From Rathayibacter sp. VKM Ac-2759 (GTDB lineage: Bacteria; Actinomycetota; Actinomycetes; Actinomycetales; Microbacteriaceae), in assembly GCF_009834225.1 (NCBI RefSeq), contig NZ_CP047177.1, positions 62,001 to 126,000 on the forward strand: a DNA stretch of 64,000 bases. The letters are read 5' to 3'. Below the pieces are notes generated by a model. That model worked only from the letters and a program-made list of their open reading frames with translations. It made no database searches and had not been told where the DNA came from. Shown in pieces: positions 40,189 through 48,339 of the stretch; the stretch's first letter is position 1; every line of letters begins with the position of its first letter. The translations under genes and the position numbers were made by a program.

Positions 40189-41064
40189 ATGCCCCTCTCT
40201 TCCTCCGTTCCCCCGCCCACCCCCGGAACCCGCCGCGCCGCCATCGCGCTCGAACACCGAACCCGCCCGCCCCGTCGCCGACCGGCCCGTCCGACGCCGC
40301 AGCCCCAACCAATCTCCCGCCGAGTCCTCCCGGCGGCGGCCGCGTTCTCCGCGATCGCGCTCGCCACCGTCATGGCCCTCCCGGGCACGCTGCTGCCCGC
40401 CTCCAGTGCGGCCGCCTCGCAGACCCCGGGAGTCGCCGCCGCGGTCAGCGCGCAAGCCTTCGTCGCCTCCGACCTGCCTGACAGCATCGTCATCCGCGAC
40501 AACTTCACGGCCGCCGCTGCACCCGCACGCATCGTCGAGGTCACCACCGAGACGACCGACGCCGTGGGCCCCCTCGACGCAAGTGACGACGATTCGGAAG
40601 CAGCGACCGAGACCGGGTCCACGGCGACCGAGCTCTCCAGCGGCTCCGTGCGCTGGCCCTTCCCTGTCGGCGTGCGCATCTCCGATGACTACGGCCCTCG
40701 AGTGGCGCCGTGCAGCGGCTGCTCCACCTTCCACAAAGGCCTGGACATGACCCCCGGCGCCGGCACTCCGATCAGCGCCGTCGCCGACGGCGTGGTCCGC
40801 GAGACCGGCGAGACCGACACCGGATTCGGCAACTACGCCGTCATCGACCACGTTGTCGACGGCGAACTCGTGAGCACCCTCTACGCCCACATGGAGTGGG
40901 GATCCCTCACCGTCACCGAAGGGCAACCCGTGAAAGCCGGTCAGCGTCTGGGCGCAGTCGGCTCCACCGGCCAGAGCACCGGCCCCCACCTGCACCTCGA
41001 GGTGTGGGAAGGCGGCACCGACCCCATCGACCCCTACGCCTGGCTCTCGAACAATGCGGGATAG
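40189..41064 (+). CDS. Secreted M23 peptidase (copy 2)
   Basis: This zinc metallopeptidase for the cell wall has metal ligands in TFHKGLDM and HLHLEV. The 291-residue protein has a basic cytoplasmic N-terminus, a signal or anchor helix (AFSAIALATVMALPGTLLP) and a linker. The LytM-like domain follows from SVRWPFPVGVRISDDYGPR on. ATG 40189 is the likely start; an earlier GTG would add a further basic stretch. It precedes the CDF exporter gene. Wall peptidases near metal genes are unusual; three occur here. Confidence 0.8.
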   Translation: MPLSSSVPPPTPGTRRAAIALEHRTRPPRRRPARPTPQPQPISRRVLPAAAAFSAIALATVMALPGTLLPASSAAASQTPGVAAAVSAQAFVASDLPDSIVIRDNFTAAAAPARIVEVTTETTDAVGPLDASDDDSEAATETGSTATELSSGSVRWPFPVGVRISDDYGPRVAPCSGCSTFHKGLDMTPGAGTPISAVADGVVRETGETDTGFGNYAVIDHVVDGELVSTLYAHMEWGSLTVTEGQPVKAGQRLGAVGSTGQSTGPHLHLEVWEGGTDPIDPYAWLSNNAG

Positions 41065-41098
41065 AACCGCACCGCGATCCACCGACAAGTGCAAGACT

Positions 41099-41111
41099 GT
41101 TCATATGTTCA
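41099..41111. promoter_or_regulatory. Possible ArsR/CzrA operator
   Basis: GTTCATATGTTCA contains the ATATGAAC half-site (minus strand) known from SmtB/CzrA-type operators. It lies 28 bp upstream of the CDF exporter start. The CzrA-type regulator is the next gene, so it is the likely ligand. Confidence 0.5.
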
Positions 41112-41138
41112 CTAATGCAGCTATTAAGGGTGGTGCTC

Positions 41139-42041
41139 GTGGGATCTGATCACGCTCACGGGTCCGCCGTGTCCGCCGCCGGCAAGCACCGCCGGCCCCT
41201 CGTCATCGCGTTCTGCCTCACCGCGGCGTACATGGTGGTCGAGTTCGTCGTCGGGTTCTCCGTCAACTCGCTCGCGCTCATCTCCGACGCCGCCCACATG
41301 GGCACCGACGTCCTCGGGCTCGGGATGGCGCTGGCGGCGATCACGCTCGCCTCCCGCCCCGCGACCTCACAGCGCACCTACGGCTTCTACCGGCTCGAGG
41401 TCCTCGCGGCGTTGGCGAACGGGATCCTGCTGTTCGCGGTCGCCGGGTACGTGATCTTCGAGGCCGTGCAGCGCTTCTCCGAACCGCCCTCGGTCCCGGG
41501 AGCACCACTGCTGATCACCGCGGTGATCGGGCTGATCATCAACCTGATCAGCTTCCGGCTGCTGATGGCGGGATCGAAGGAGAGCCTGAACCTCAAGGGC
41601 GCCTACCTCGAAGTGATGGGCGACCTGCTCGGATCCGTCGGCGTGATCGTCGCCGCGATCATCCTGCTCACCACCGGCTGGCCGTACGCGGACCCGATCA
41701 TCGGTGTCGGCATCGGACTGTTCATCCTGCCCCGCACCTGGAACCTCACCCGCCAGGCGCTGCGGATCCTGATGGAGTCCGCTCCCGACGACGTCGACAT
41801 GCCCGCCATTCAGCGCGACGTCCTCGCCGTGCCGGGCGTGGTCGCGCTGCACGATCTGCACGTGTGGACCATCACCTCCGGGATGGACAGCGCGAGCGGG
41901 CACATCGTCCTCGAACGCGGCGCCGACTACGAGAAGGTCCTCGCCGGGGTCCTCGTCGTCCTCAAGGACACCCACCACATCGAGCACGTCACCATCCAGT
42001 GCGAGCCCGAAGAGTTCTCCGAGACCACGAACCTGATCTAG
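41139..42041 (+). CDS. CDF-family Zn/Co/Cd exporter (CzcD-like)
   Basis: This cation diffusion facilitator has 300 residues. The Zn-site pattern of helix 2 is SLALISDAAHMGTDVLG, and helix 5 has AYLEVMGDLLGS with the second pair. A C-terminal cytoplasmic domain (VPGVVALHDLHVWTITSG) with histidines completes the family layout. Helix 1 begins after a histidine-containing start (SDHAHGSA). I chose GTG 41139, with AAGGGTGG upstream, over ATG 41115. It is followed after 6 bp by a CzrA-type repressor, so Zn or Co control is expected. Confidence 0.92.
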   Translation: MGSDHAHGSAVSAAGKHRRPLVIAFCLTAAYMVVEFVVGFSVNSLALISDAAHMGTDVLGLGMALAAITLASRPATSQRTYGFYRLEVLAALANGILLFAVAGYVIFEAVQRFSEPPSVPGAPLLITAVIGLIINLISFRLLMAGSKESLNLKGAYLEVMGDLLGSVGVIVAAIILLTTGWPYADPIIGVGIGLFILPRTWNLTRQALRILMESAPDDVDMPAIQRDVLAVPGVVALHDLHVWTITSGMDSASGHIVLERGADYEKVLAGVLVVLKDTHHIEHVTIQCEPEEFSETTNLI

Positions 42042-42047
42042 GCACCG

Positions 42048-42476
42048 ATGAGCACCGACACCCCCGACTCCCCGCCCGCAGCGCCCGTCACCGCGCTTCC
42101 TGTCGACGCGATGCCCTCGACCTCGATGATCGAGGATCTCGCCGACGTCTTCGGGCTCCTCGGCGATCCCGGACGCCTGCGGATCCTCATCACCCTGCTC
42201 CCCGGCCCCCGCACCGTCGGCGAGCTCGCCGAGCACAGCGGCCTCAGCCCCTCCGCGACCTCGCACGCGCTGCGGCTGCTGCGCTCGCACCGCGTCGTCG
42301 AGGCGCACCGTACCGGCCGGAGCGCGTCGTACACGATCGCCGACGAGCACGTGCGCGAGTTCCTCGAACGCGGTCTCGAGCACATCGGTCACACCGTCCT
42401 CGTGCACACGCTCCCCCGCACCTCCCACACCGGGACCGACGAGCGCTCCGGCACGGACTGCTCCCGCGAACCCTGA
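42048..42476 (+). CDS. CzrA/SmtB-type ArsR repressor, Zn/Co sensor
   Basis: The 142-residue winged-helix protein has the recognition helix region SGLSPSATSHALRLLRSH. Its last helix reads ADEHVREFLERGLEHIGH. The Asp, His, His and His in this helix have spacings 0, +2, +13 and +16, identical to the CzrA alpha-5 zinc site. This distinguishes it from the cysteine-type sensors elsewhere on the element. It lies directly after the CDF exporter and probably represses the promoter with the GTTCATAT site. Confidence 0.88.
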   Translation: MSTDTPDSPPAAPVTALPVDAMPSTSMIEDLADVFGLLGDPGRLRILITLLPGPRTVGELAEHSGLSPSATSHALRLLRSHRVVEAHRTGRSASYTIADEHVREFLERGLEHIGHTVLVHTLPRTSHTGTDERSGTDCSREP

Positions 42477-42534
42477 CCCGAGCATCCCCTGCTCCACCGT
42501 TTCTGCCGACCTCCGGCCTGACAGAAAGCACCCC

Positions 42535-43188
42535 ATGAAAACCAGCACCAAGGTCAACCTCATCGCGATCGGCGCCGTCGTCCTGATCGTCGTGGTCATC
42601 GCGGCGATCACGACGTTCCGCCCGTTCTCACCCTCTCGCGAGGAGGTCGCCGCGTCGACCGCGGTGCTGGAGGAGAACACCCACCGTCTCGACGTCGCCG
42701 AGAACGGGGAAGTGACGTTGGTGGAGTTCCTCGACTTCGAATGCGAGGTCTGCGGGCAGGTGTACCCGACCATCGAGGAACTGCGGGAGGAGTACGCCGG
42801 CCGGGTCACGTTCGCGACCCGCTACTTCCCGATCCCCTCGCACCGCAATTCGAAGAACGCGGCGATCGCGGTCGAGGCCGCCGCGCAGCAGGACCGGTTC
42901 GAGGACATGTACGACCGGATGTTCCAGACGCAGGCCAGCTGGGGCGAGAGCCAGGACTCCAAGGCCGACGTGTTTCGCGGCTTCGCCCAGGAGCTCGGGC
43001 TGGACATGGCCCAGTTCGACGCCGACGTCGCCGACCCGGCCACCGCCGAGCGCGTCGATTTCGATTTCCAGGCCGGTCAGGACCTCGGCGTGCAGGGCAC
43101 CCCCACCATCTTCGTCAACGACGAGGCGATCGATCTTCAACGACTCGACGACATCAAGGCGGCCCTCGACGCCGCGCTCGCCTCGTGA
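42535..43188 (+). CDS. DsbA-like thiol-disulfide oxidoreductase
   Basis: This membrane-anchored DsbA-family protein has 217 residues. One N-terminal helix (LIAIGAVVLIVVVIAAITTF) holds a thioredoxin fold outside. The active site is FLDFECEVCGQVYP (CEVC). The helical insert and the cis-proline segment VQGTPTIFVND follow. It probably oxidises or isomerises disulfides, or passes electrons with TlpA and CcdA encoded next. Its stop overlaps the TlpA-like GTG. The cluster at 11 kb keeps only the two ends of a homologous gene. Confidence 0.88.
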   Translation: MKTSTKVNLIAIGAVVLIVVVIAAITTFRPFSPSREEVAASTAVLEENTHRLDVAENGEVTLVEFLDFECEVCGQVYPTIEELREEYAGRVTFATRYFPIPSHRNSKNAAIAVEAAAQQDRFEDMYDRMFQTQASWGESQDSKADVFRGFAQELGLDMAQFDADVADPATAERVDFDFQAGQDLGVQGTPTIFVNDEAIDLQRLDDIKAALDAALAS

Positions 43189-43790
43189 CCGGCGTCCCGC
43201 GACGCACCCTGCTCACCCTCCCGGTGATCGCGGCCGTCGCGCTGGCCACGACCGGCTGCGCCCAGGATGAGCTGTCGGAGCAGTACCGGACCGGGTCGAA
43301 CAAGAACTACGTCGCCGGCGACGGGACCGTCGTCGAGTGGCCCGCCGAGACCCGAGGCGAGCCGGTGGAGTTCACCGGGCTCAGCGAGACGGGCGAGACG
43401 ATCACGGCCGAGGACTATCGCGGCACGGTCCTGGTCGTGAACTTCTGGTACGCCGCCTGCGCGCCCTGCCGTGCGGAGGCACCCGATCTGCAGGCCCTGT
43501 ATGAGCAGTACACCGGGCAGGGCGCTGAGTTCCTCGGCGTCAACGTGCGCGACCAGGCCGACACCGCAGCCGCTTTCGCCCAGACGTACGGCATCACCTA
43601 CCCCTCGATCGTCGACGTCGACGCGGCCGCGCAGCTCGCGTTCTCCGGCGAATTCGCCGCGAACGCCGTCCCCACCACCATCGTCCTGGACGCGGAAGGG
43701 CGCCCCGCGTCCCGCATCCTCGGACGAGTCACCGCCCGCTCCATCCTCGACACCCTCATCGCGGATGCCATCGCGGAGTCGGCGCCGTGA
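43185..43790 (+). CDS. TlpA-like thioredoxin lipoprotein (copy 2)
   Basis: This is the paralogue of the protein at 11188-11793, of equal length (201 residues). It has a lipobox LATTGC, the active site [14 protein letters not shown] and the cis-proline NAVPTTIV. The GTG start overlaps the DsbA stop by four bases, and its stop overlaps the CcdA GTG. The mature start, with [15 protein letters not shown], is conserved between the copies and may be a functional patch. Confidence 0.88.
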   Translation: MTGVPRRTLLTLPVIAAVALATTGCAQDELSEQYRTGSNKNYVAGDGTVVEWPAETRGEPVEFTGLSETGETITAEDYRGTVLVVNFWYAACAPCRAEAPDLQALYEQYTGQGAEFLGVNVRDQADTAAAFAQTYGITYPSIVDVDAAAQLAFSGEFAANAVPTTIVLDAEGRPASRILGRVTARSILDTLIADAIAESAP

Positions 43791-44521
43791 ATTGGAGCGA
43801 GACCGTCTTCGCCGGCCAGCTGCTGCTCGCCGCGCCCATCGCGATCCTCGCGGGACTGGTGTCTTTCGCGTCTCCGTGCGTGCTCCCCCTCGTCCCCGGC
43901 TACCTCGCCTACATCGGCGGGAACCCCGACCTCGCCACCGGCAGCCGCCGACGGCTGCTGCTCGGGGTGGGACTGTTCATCAGCGGCTTCGCCGTCGTGT
44001 TCATCGCCTACGGCGCCGCGTTCGGTGCCCTCGGCACCTGGCTTCTGCAATGGCAGGACGTGATCACCCGGATGCTCGGCGCGTTCGTGATCCTCATGGG
44101 CATCGTGTTCATCGGACAGATCCGCTTCCTGCAGCGCACCATCAAGCCGCGATGGAAACCCGCGACCGGGCTGCTCGGCGCGCCCCTTCTCGGCGTCGTC
44201 TTCGGCCTGGGCTGGACGCCCTGCTTCGGACCCACCCTCGCCGCGATCTCCGCCCTCAGCCTCGACGGCGCCTCCGCCGGCCGCGGCGCCCTCCTCGGGC
44301 TGCTCTACTGCCTCGGCTTGGGGATCCCGTTCCTGCTCATCGCCCTCGGCTTCTCCTGGGCGAGCACCGCGACCGCGTTCCTCAAACGCCACATCCGCAC
44401 CATCAACCTCATCGGCGGACTGCTGCTCATCCTCATCGGCATCGCCATGCTCACCGGCCTGTGGACCGAGGGGATCTACCGCCTCCAGAACCTCATCAAC
44501 GGCTTCGTCACCCCCATCTGA
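43787..44521 (+). CDS. ccdA: CcdA-like membrane thiol carrier (copy 2)
   Basis: This is the paralogue of the protein at 11790-12524, also 244 residues. The conserved cysteine segments [15 protein letters not shown] and [13 protein letters not shown] are intact. It would supply reducing power to the TlpA-like lipoprotein and perhaps the DsbA-like protein just upstream. It is followed after 8 bp by the CopD-CtaG fusion gene, so thiol and copper functions share one transcript. Confidence 0.92.
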   Translation: MNWSETVFAGQLLLAAPIAILAGLVSFASPCVLPLVPGYLAYIGGNPDLATGSRRRLLLGVGLFISGFAVVFIAYGAAFGALGTWLLQWQDVITRMLGAFVILMGIVFIGQIRFLQRTIKPRWKPATGLLGAPLLGVVFGLGWTPCFGPTLAAISALSLDGASAGRGALLGLLYCLGLGIPFLLIALGFSWASTATAFLKRHIRTINLIGGLLLILIGIAMLTGLWTEGIYRLQNLINGFVTPI

Positions 44522-44529
44522 CCCCGCCC

Positions 44530-46482
44530 GTGACGCACCCACCCCGGATCACCCCGAACGACGAGACGAGCCACCCCGCCGTGCCCAGCACACACCCCGC
44601 CCTCGACGAAGCGCCGCAGCGCCCCTCACGGACGACCCGCGTCGCGCTGATCCTCGGCGCGCCCCTCGCGGCCGGCGCCGCACTGCTCGCCCTCGCCGCG
44701 ACCGGCGCCCTGGACCCCGACCGGCTCCTCATCGACCCCGGCGTCGTCGCCACCCGCGGCCTGCCCCTCGCCCGCGTCCTGCACGACCTCGCCGCGACGC
44801 TCACCGTGGGCCTGCTGCTCGTCGCGCTTCTCCTGCCCCGCTCGAACCGCTCCGGGAATGCGGTCCGGGAGACGGCGATCCGGTGGGCGTCCTGGGCGGC
44901 CGCCGCCTGGGTCCTCTCCGCCGCTGCGGTCCTCGTGTTCACCGTCGCCAACGCGATCGGCGCCCCCGTCAGCTCCCCCACGTTCCCCGCGCAGCTGTGG
45001 TTCTACATCACCCAGCTCGAGCTCGGGCAGGTCCTGCTGCTCTCCCTCGCCGCCGCCGCGGCCGTGCACGTAATAACTCTGCTCACCCCCGACCGGGCGT
45101 GGAGCATCGCCGCGTTCGCGCTCGCCCTGTTCGCTCTGCTCCCGCTCGCGTTGACCGGTCACGCGGCCGGCGCCGACGAGCACATCAACGCCGTCAACAG
45201 CCTCGCCGTGCACCTGATCGGGGTGACCCTGTGGGCTGGAGGCCTGCTCGGCGTCGTCCTCCTCGCCCGACGCCTCGGCGCGGCCTTGCCCGACGTCGCC
45301 GAACGGTACTCGAGGGTCGCCGGATTCGCGTTCGCCGCCGTCGCCCTCTCCGGGATCATCAACGCCTCCCTCCGCCTCACCGACCCCACCGATCTCGCCA
45401 CCCCCTACGGGACCCTGCTGATCATCAAGACCACCGCCCTGCTGGCACTCGGCGCTATCGGCGCGTGGCACCGCGCCCGCGTGCTGCCCGGCCTGCGAGT
45501 CGAGAGCCGGCGTCGCCGGGCGTTCCTGCGCCTCGCCGCGGTGGAGCTGGTGATCATGGCCGCCACGATCGGCGTGTCCGTCGCGCTGTCTCTCTCCGAA
45601 ACCCCGATCGGTGACGCGACGGTGAACGATCCCCGCCGTAACCTCCTCGGCTTCCCCTACCCCGACCCGGTCACCGTCGGCCGCCTGTTCACCTCCTGGC
45701 ACCTGGACTGGATCGGCCTCGCCGCCGCCGTGACCGTGGCCTTCTGGTACCTGCGCACCCTCGCCCGGCTGCGCCGCATCGGCCGCACCTGGCCTCTCCG
45801 GCGCACGATCGCCTGGTGCGCAGGCGTGCTGGTTCTGCTCTGGGCGACGAACGGTGGACCCGGCGTCTACGCGCAAGTGCACCTCAGCGCGCTCCTCGGA
45901 CAGCACCTGCTTCTCGCCGCCGTCGTCCCCGCGCTGCTCGTCGCCGGGAGACCGGTCGATCTTCACCGCGCGAACCGCGCCGCACACCTGCCGCCGTTCG
46001 CCCTCCCTCGTGCGTCACGCCGACCCGGGGTCCTCGGGCAGGTGCTGCGGCGGCCGAGCGTCGCCGTGGTCCTGTTCTTCGCGAACCTCGCCGCGTACTA
46101 CGGCACCGACTGGCTGCAATGGTCGCTGTTCTTCTACCAGGGGCGCGCCGCGATCATCGCCACCAGCATCACCACCGGATTGCTGCTCGCCACCGCCCTC
46201 TCCCGTCGCCCCGAACGCACCAGCGACGCCATCGAGCAGCTGCTCACCCTGCTCGCCACCGTGGCCGGATTCCTCATCCTCGGCTGGACGCTGCGCGACA
46301 CCGGCAGCATCCTTGCGCCGTCGTGGTGGATCGCGATGCTCTACCCCGACGACGCCGTCCTCTTCGATCAGGGCCGCGCGGGCGCAGTCGCCCTCATCGC
46401 CGCCACCGTCACCGCCCTGACCACCAGCGCACTCCTCAACCTCGCTCGACGACCCCGACGCACGACGGAGGCCTCCGCATGA
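44530..46482 (+). CDS. CopD-CtaG fusion copper membrane protein
   Basis: The 650-residue protein joins two membrane modules. Residues about 30-320 form a CopD-like half with segments such as LPLARVLHDLAATLTVGLLL, PLALTGHAAGADEHINAVNSL and LAVHLIGVTLWAGGLLGV, with conserved histidines. From about residue 370, FTSWHLDWIGLAAA and VHLSALLGQHLLLAAVVPALL start a CtaG-like half. Such fusions are known in actinobacteria and probably move copper inward for oxidase assembly or handle it at the membrane. GTG 44530 is the start; the reading frame also extends upstream as an overlap artefact. Confidence 0.88.
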   Translation: MTHPPRITPNDETSHPAVPSTHPALDEAPQRPSRTTRVALILGAPLAAGAALLALAATGALDPDRLLIDPGVVATRGLPLARVLHDLAATLTVGLLLVALLLPRSNRSGNAVRETAIRWASWAAAAWVLSAAAVLVFTVANAIGAPVSSPTFPAQLWFYITQLELGQVLLLSLAAAAAVHVITLLTPDRAWSIAAFALALFALLPLALTGHAAGADEHINAVNSLAVHLIGVTLWAGGLLGVVLLARRLGAALPDVAERYSRVAGFAFAAVALSGIINASLRLTDPTDLATPYGTLLIIKTTALLALGAIGAWHRARVLPGLRVESRRRRAFLRLAAVELVIMAATIGVSVALSLSETPIGDATVNDPRRNLLGFPYPDPVTVGRLFTSWHLDWIGLAAAVTVAFWYLRTLARLRRIGRTWPLRRTIAWCAGVLVLLWATNGGPGVYAQVHLSALLGQHLLLAAVVPALLVAGRPVDLHRANRAAHLPPFALPRASRRPGVLGQVLRRPSVAVVLFFANLAAYYGTDWLQWSLFFYQGRAAIIATSITTGLLLATALSRRPERTSDAIEQLLTLLATVAGFLILGWTLRDTGSILAPSWWIAMLYPDDAVLFDQGRAGAVALIAATVTALTTSALLNLARRPRRTTEASA

Positions 46483-47810
46483 CCCGCCACCACCCCACCC
46501 CGCTCCGCAGGGTCCACCGCTTCGCGGTCTCCGCGGTCGCTTTCAGCGTCCTGCTGGCCGTCCTCGCTCCCGCTCCGGCGATGGCGGCGGAGTATCCGAG
46601 TTGGGAGGACGTCGAAGCGGCCCGCTCCAGCGAGACCAGTAAGCAGGCGCAGATCGGGGAGATCACCGCGCTGCTCACCGAGCTTCGCGACAACGCCGAC
46701 ACCGCGCGCAGCACTCAGGACGCGCGCGTCGCCGACTACGAGAAGGCGCAGGCGACTCTCGACGAAGCCACCTATCGAGCCGACGAGCTCCAGACCGCCG
46801 CGGATGAGGCGAAAGCCCTTGCGGAGCAGTCCCGGAAGCAGGCCGGTCAGCTCGCGTCCACCCTCTCCCGCGCCGGCGGCACGAACCTCACTCTCGCGCT
46901 GCTGACCAGCGCCGACAGCGGCAGCCTGCTCGATCAGCTCGCATCGATGACCAAGCTGACAGAGAAGACCGACGCGATCTACACGACCGCCCGTACCGAC
47001 TCCAACACCGCCACCGCCCTCACCGCTCAGGCAGAGATCGCCCGCGACGCTCTCGCGGATCTCGCGGCCGCCGCGGACGCCGCTCTCGCCGACGCGATCG
47101 CCGCGCGCGAGGCCGCCGACACCCGAGTGCAGGAACAGCAGGACTACGAGAGCACCCTCCGCAGCCAACTCGCCGTCCTCACCGAGAACCGCGCCGCGAC
47201 CGAAGCCGACTACCAGACAGGCGAGGACGCGCGCCGCGCCGCGGAAGCAGCCCGAGCAGCCGCGGAAGCCGCCCGCATCGCTGCCCAGGCCGAAGCCGCC
47301 CGAATCGCCGAAGCTGCCCGCGCCGCTGCGCCAGCCAGCAGCACTCCAGCCGGAGGCACCACACCCGCAGGCGGCGGGGCGCCGGTCGCCGGCCCCTCCT
47401 CCCAAGGATGGGTGAAGCCCGTCTCCGGCCGCATCAGCAGCCCCTTCGGACCCCGCCCGCAGCAGCCCGTCGCCGGAGTGAACCCTTTCCACTACGCGAC
47501 CGACATCGTCGCCAGCTGCGGGGCCCCCGTCGCCGCCGCCTCCAGCGGCACCGTCTCCTACTCGGGCGCGTTCGGCAGCTACGGCAACTGGGTCCTTCTC
47601 GATCACGGCAACGGGATCCAGACCGGCTACGCCCACAACTCCACCCTCCTCGTCGACGCGGGACAGACCGTCACCGCAGGCCAGATCATCGCCCTCGTCG
47701 GCACCACCGGAGCGTCCACCGGCTGCCACTCCCACTACGAAACCCGCACCGGCGGCGCACGCGTCGATCCCGAACCGTTCATGCGAGCCCGCGGCGTCAC
47801 CCTCGGATGA
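46479..47810 (+). CDS. Coiled-coil M23 peptidase (copy 3)
   Basis: This secreted 443-residue protein has a signal (SAVAFSVLLAVLAPAPAMA). A long helical or coiled-coil region covers residues about 35-270, rich in alanine, glutamate and arginine. A threonine/glycine linker leads to a LytM-like domain with FHYATD and HSHYET as metal ligands. This EnvC/NlpD-like layout often activates or performs wall cleavage. It is coupled to the CopD-CtaG gene by ATGA overlap. A large hairpin follows. Confidence 0.85.
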   Translation: MTRHHPTPLRRVHRFAVSAVAFSVLLAVLAPAPAMAAEYPSWEDVEAARSSETSKQAQIGEITALLTELRDNADTARSTQDARVADYEKAQATLDEATYRADELQTAADEAKALAEQSRKQAGQLASTLSRAGGTNLTLALLTSADSGSLLDQLASMTKLTEKTDAIYTTARTDSNTATALTAQAEIARDALADLAAAADAALADAIAAREAADTRVQEQQDYESTLRSQLAVLTENRAATEADYQTGEDARRAAEAARAAAEAARIAAQAEAARIAEAARAAAPASSTPAGGTTPAGGGAPVAGPSSQGWVKPVSGRISSPFGPRPQQPVAGVNPFHYATDIVASCGAPVAAASSGTVSYSGAFGSYGNWVLLDHGNGIQTGYAHNSTLLVDAGQTVTAGQIIALVGTTGASTGCHSHYETRTGGARVDPEPFMRARGVTLG

Positions 47811-47878
47811 TCGACTCCCGCACCAGCGCGGCCCACAGACGTTCACTGATGTCGCCCTTGCCGCGACGTCAGTGATCG

Positions 47879-47929
47879 CGGCTGCAGTGCCTGGTCCGTA
47901 TTCGGGTTACCGACCGGACACTGCAGCCG
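47879..47929. other. Long imperfect hairpin between two operons
   Basis: The outer arms CGGCTGCAGTG and CACTGCAGCCG pair perfectly, and inner parts (GGTC/GACC, GTA/TAC) extend the stem. It ends 38 bp before the NmtR-like gene and about 70 bp after the M23 gene. It may be a terminator or a transcribed regulatory structure. No poly-T tract is present. Confidence 0.55.
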
Positions 47930-47967
47930 TGTTCCCCTGACCACTCCTCATCTGAAAGAATCTGCGC

Positions 47968-48339
47968 ATGGATGCAGACAGTAGGTGCGGGCGGCACGTC
48001 GAGAGCCCGTACGTCGAACTCGCGGTCGAGGTGTTCTCGATGCTGGCCGACGCGACGCGGGTGCGGATCGTGCTCGCCCTCGCCGACGGCGAGCTCGCGG
48101 TGAACGACCTGGCCGAGCGGGTCGGGAAGTCGCCCGCGGCGGTGTCGCAGCATCTCGCGAAGCTGCGGCTGGCGCGGGTGGTCTCGACCCGTCAGGAGGG
48201 GACGCGGGTGTTCTACCGCCTCATGAACGAGCACGCCCGGCAGCTCGTGGCCGACGCGATCTTCCAGGCCGAGCACCAGCTCGGCGGCACTCCCGCCCAC
48301 CACCACGGGGAGGCGTCCGATGCGGACCGCACTGCGTAG
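47968..48339 (+). CDS. NmtR/KmtR-like ArsR repressor (Ni/Co class)
   Basis: The 123-residue winged-helix protein has the DNA-binding segment VGKSPAAVSQHLAKLRL. The last helix, NEHARQLVADAIFQAEHQL, partly retains the alpha-5 site (N, H, Q, H at the positions of D, H, H, H). A tail with PAHHHGE adds histidines, as in nickel/cobalt sensors NmtR and KmtR. Cysteine-type sites are absent. The gene overlaps the following transporter by 20 bp, so that transporter is its likely target. A dyad TCTGC/GCAGA spans the start codon. Confidence 0.8.
   Translation: MDADSRCGRHVESPYVELAVEVFSMLADATRVRIVLALADGELAVNDLAERVGKSPAAVSQHLAKLRLARVVSTRQEGTRVFYRLMNEHARQLVADAIFQAEHQLGGTPAHHHGEASDADRTA

Noticed and set aside
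40710..41138. Upstream extension of the CDF exporter frame into the M23 gene
   Set aside because: It overlaps the real peptidase gene and has shadow composition; GTG 41139 has a ribosome site.
43471..44529. Upstream extension of the CopD-CtaG frame
   Set aside because: It lies over tlpA and ccdA in another frame and is rich in arginine and proline.
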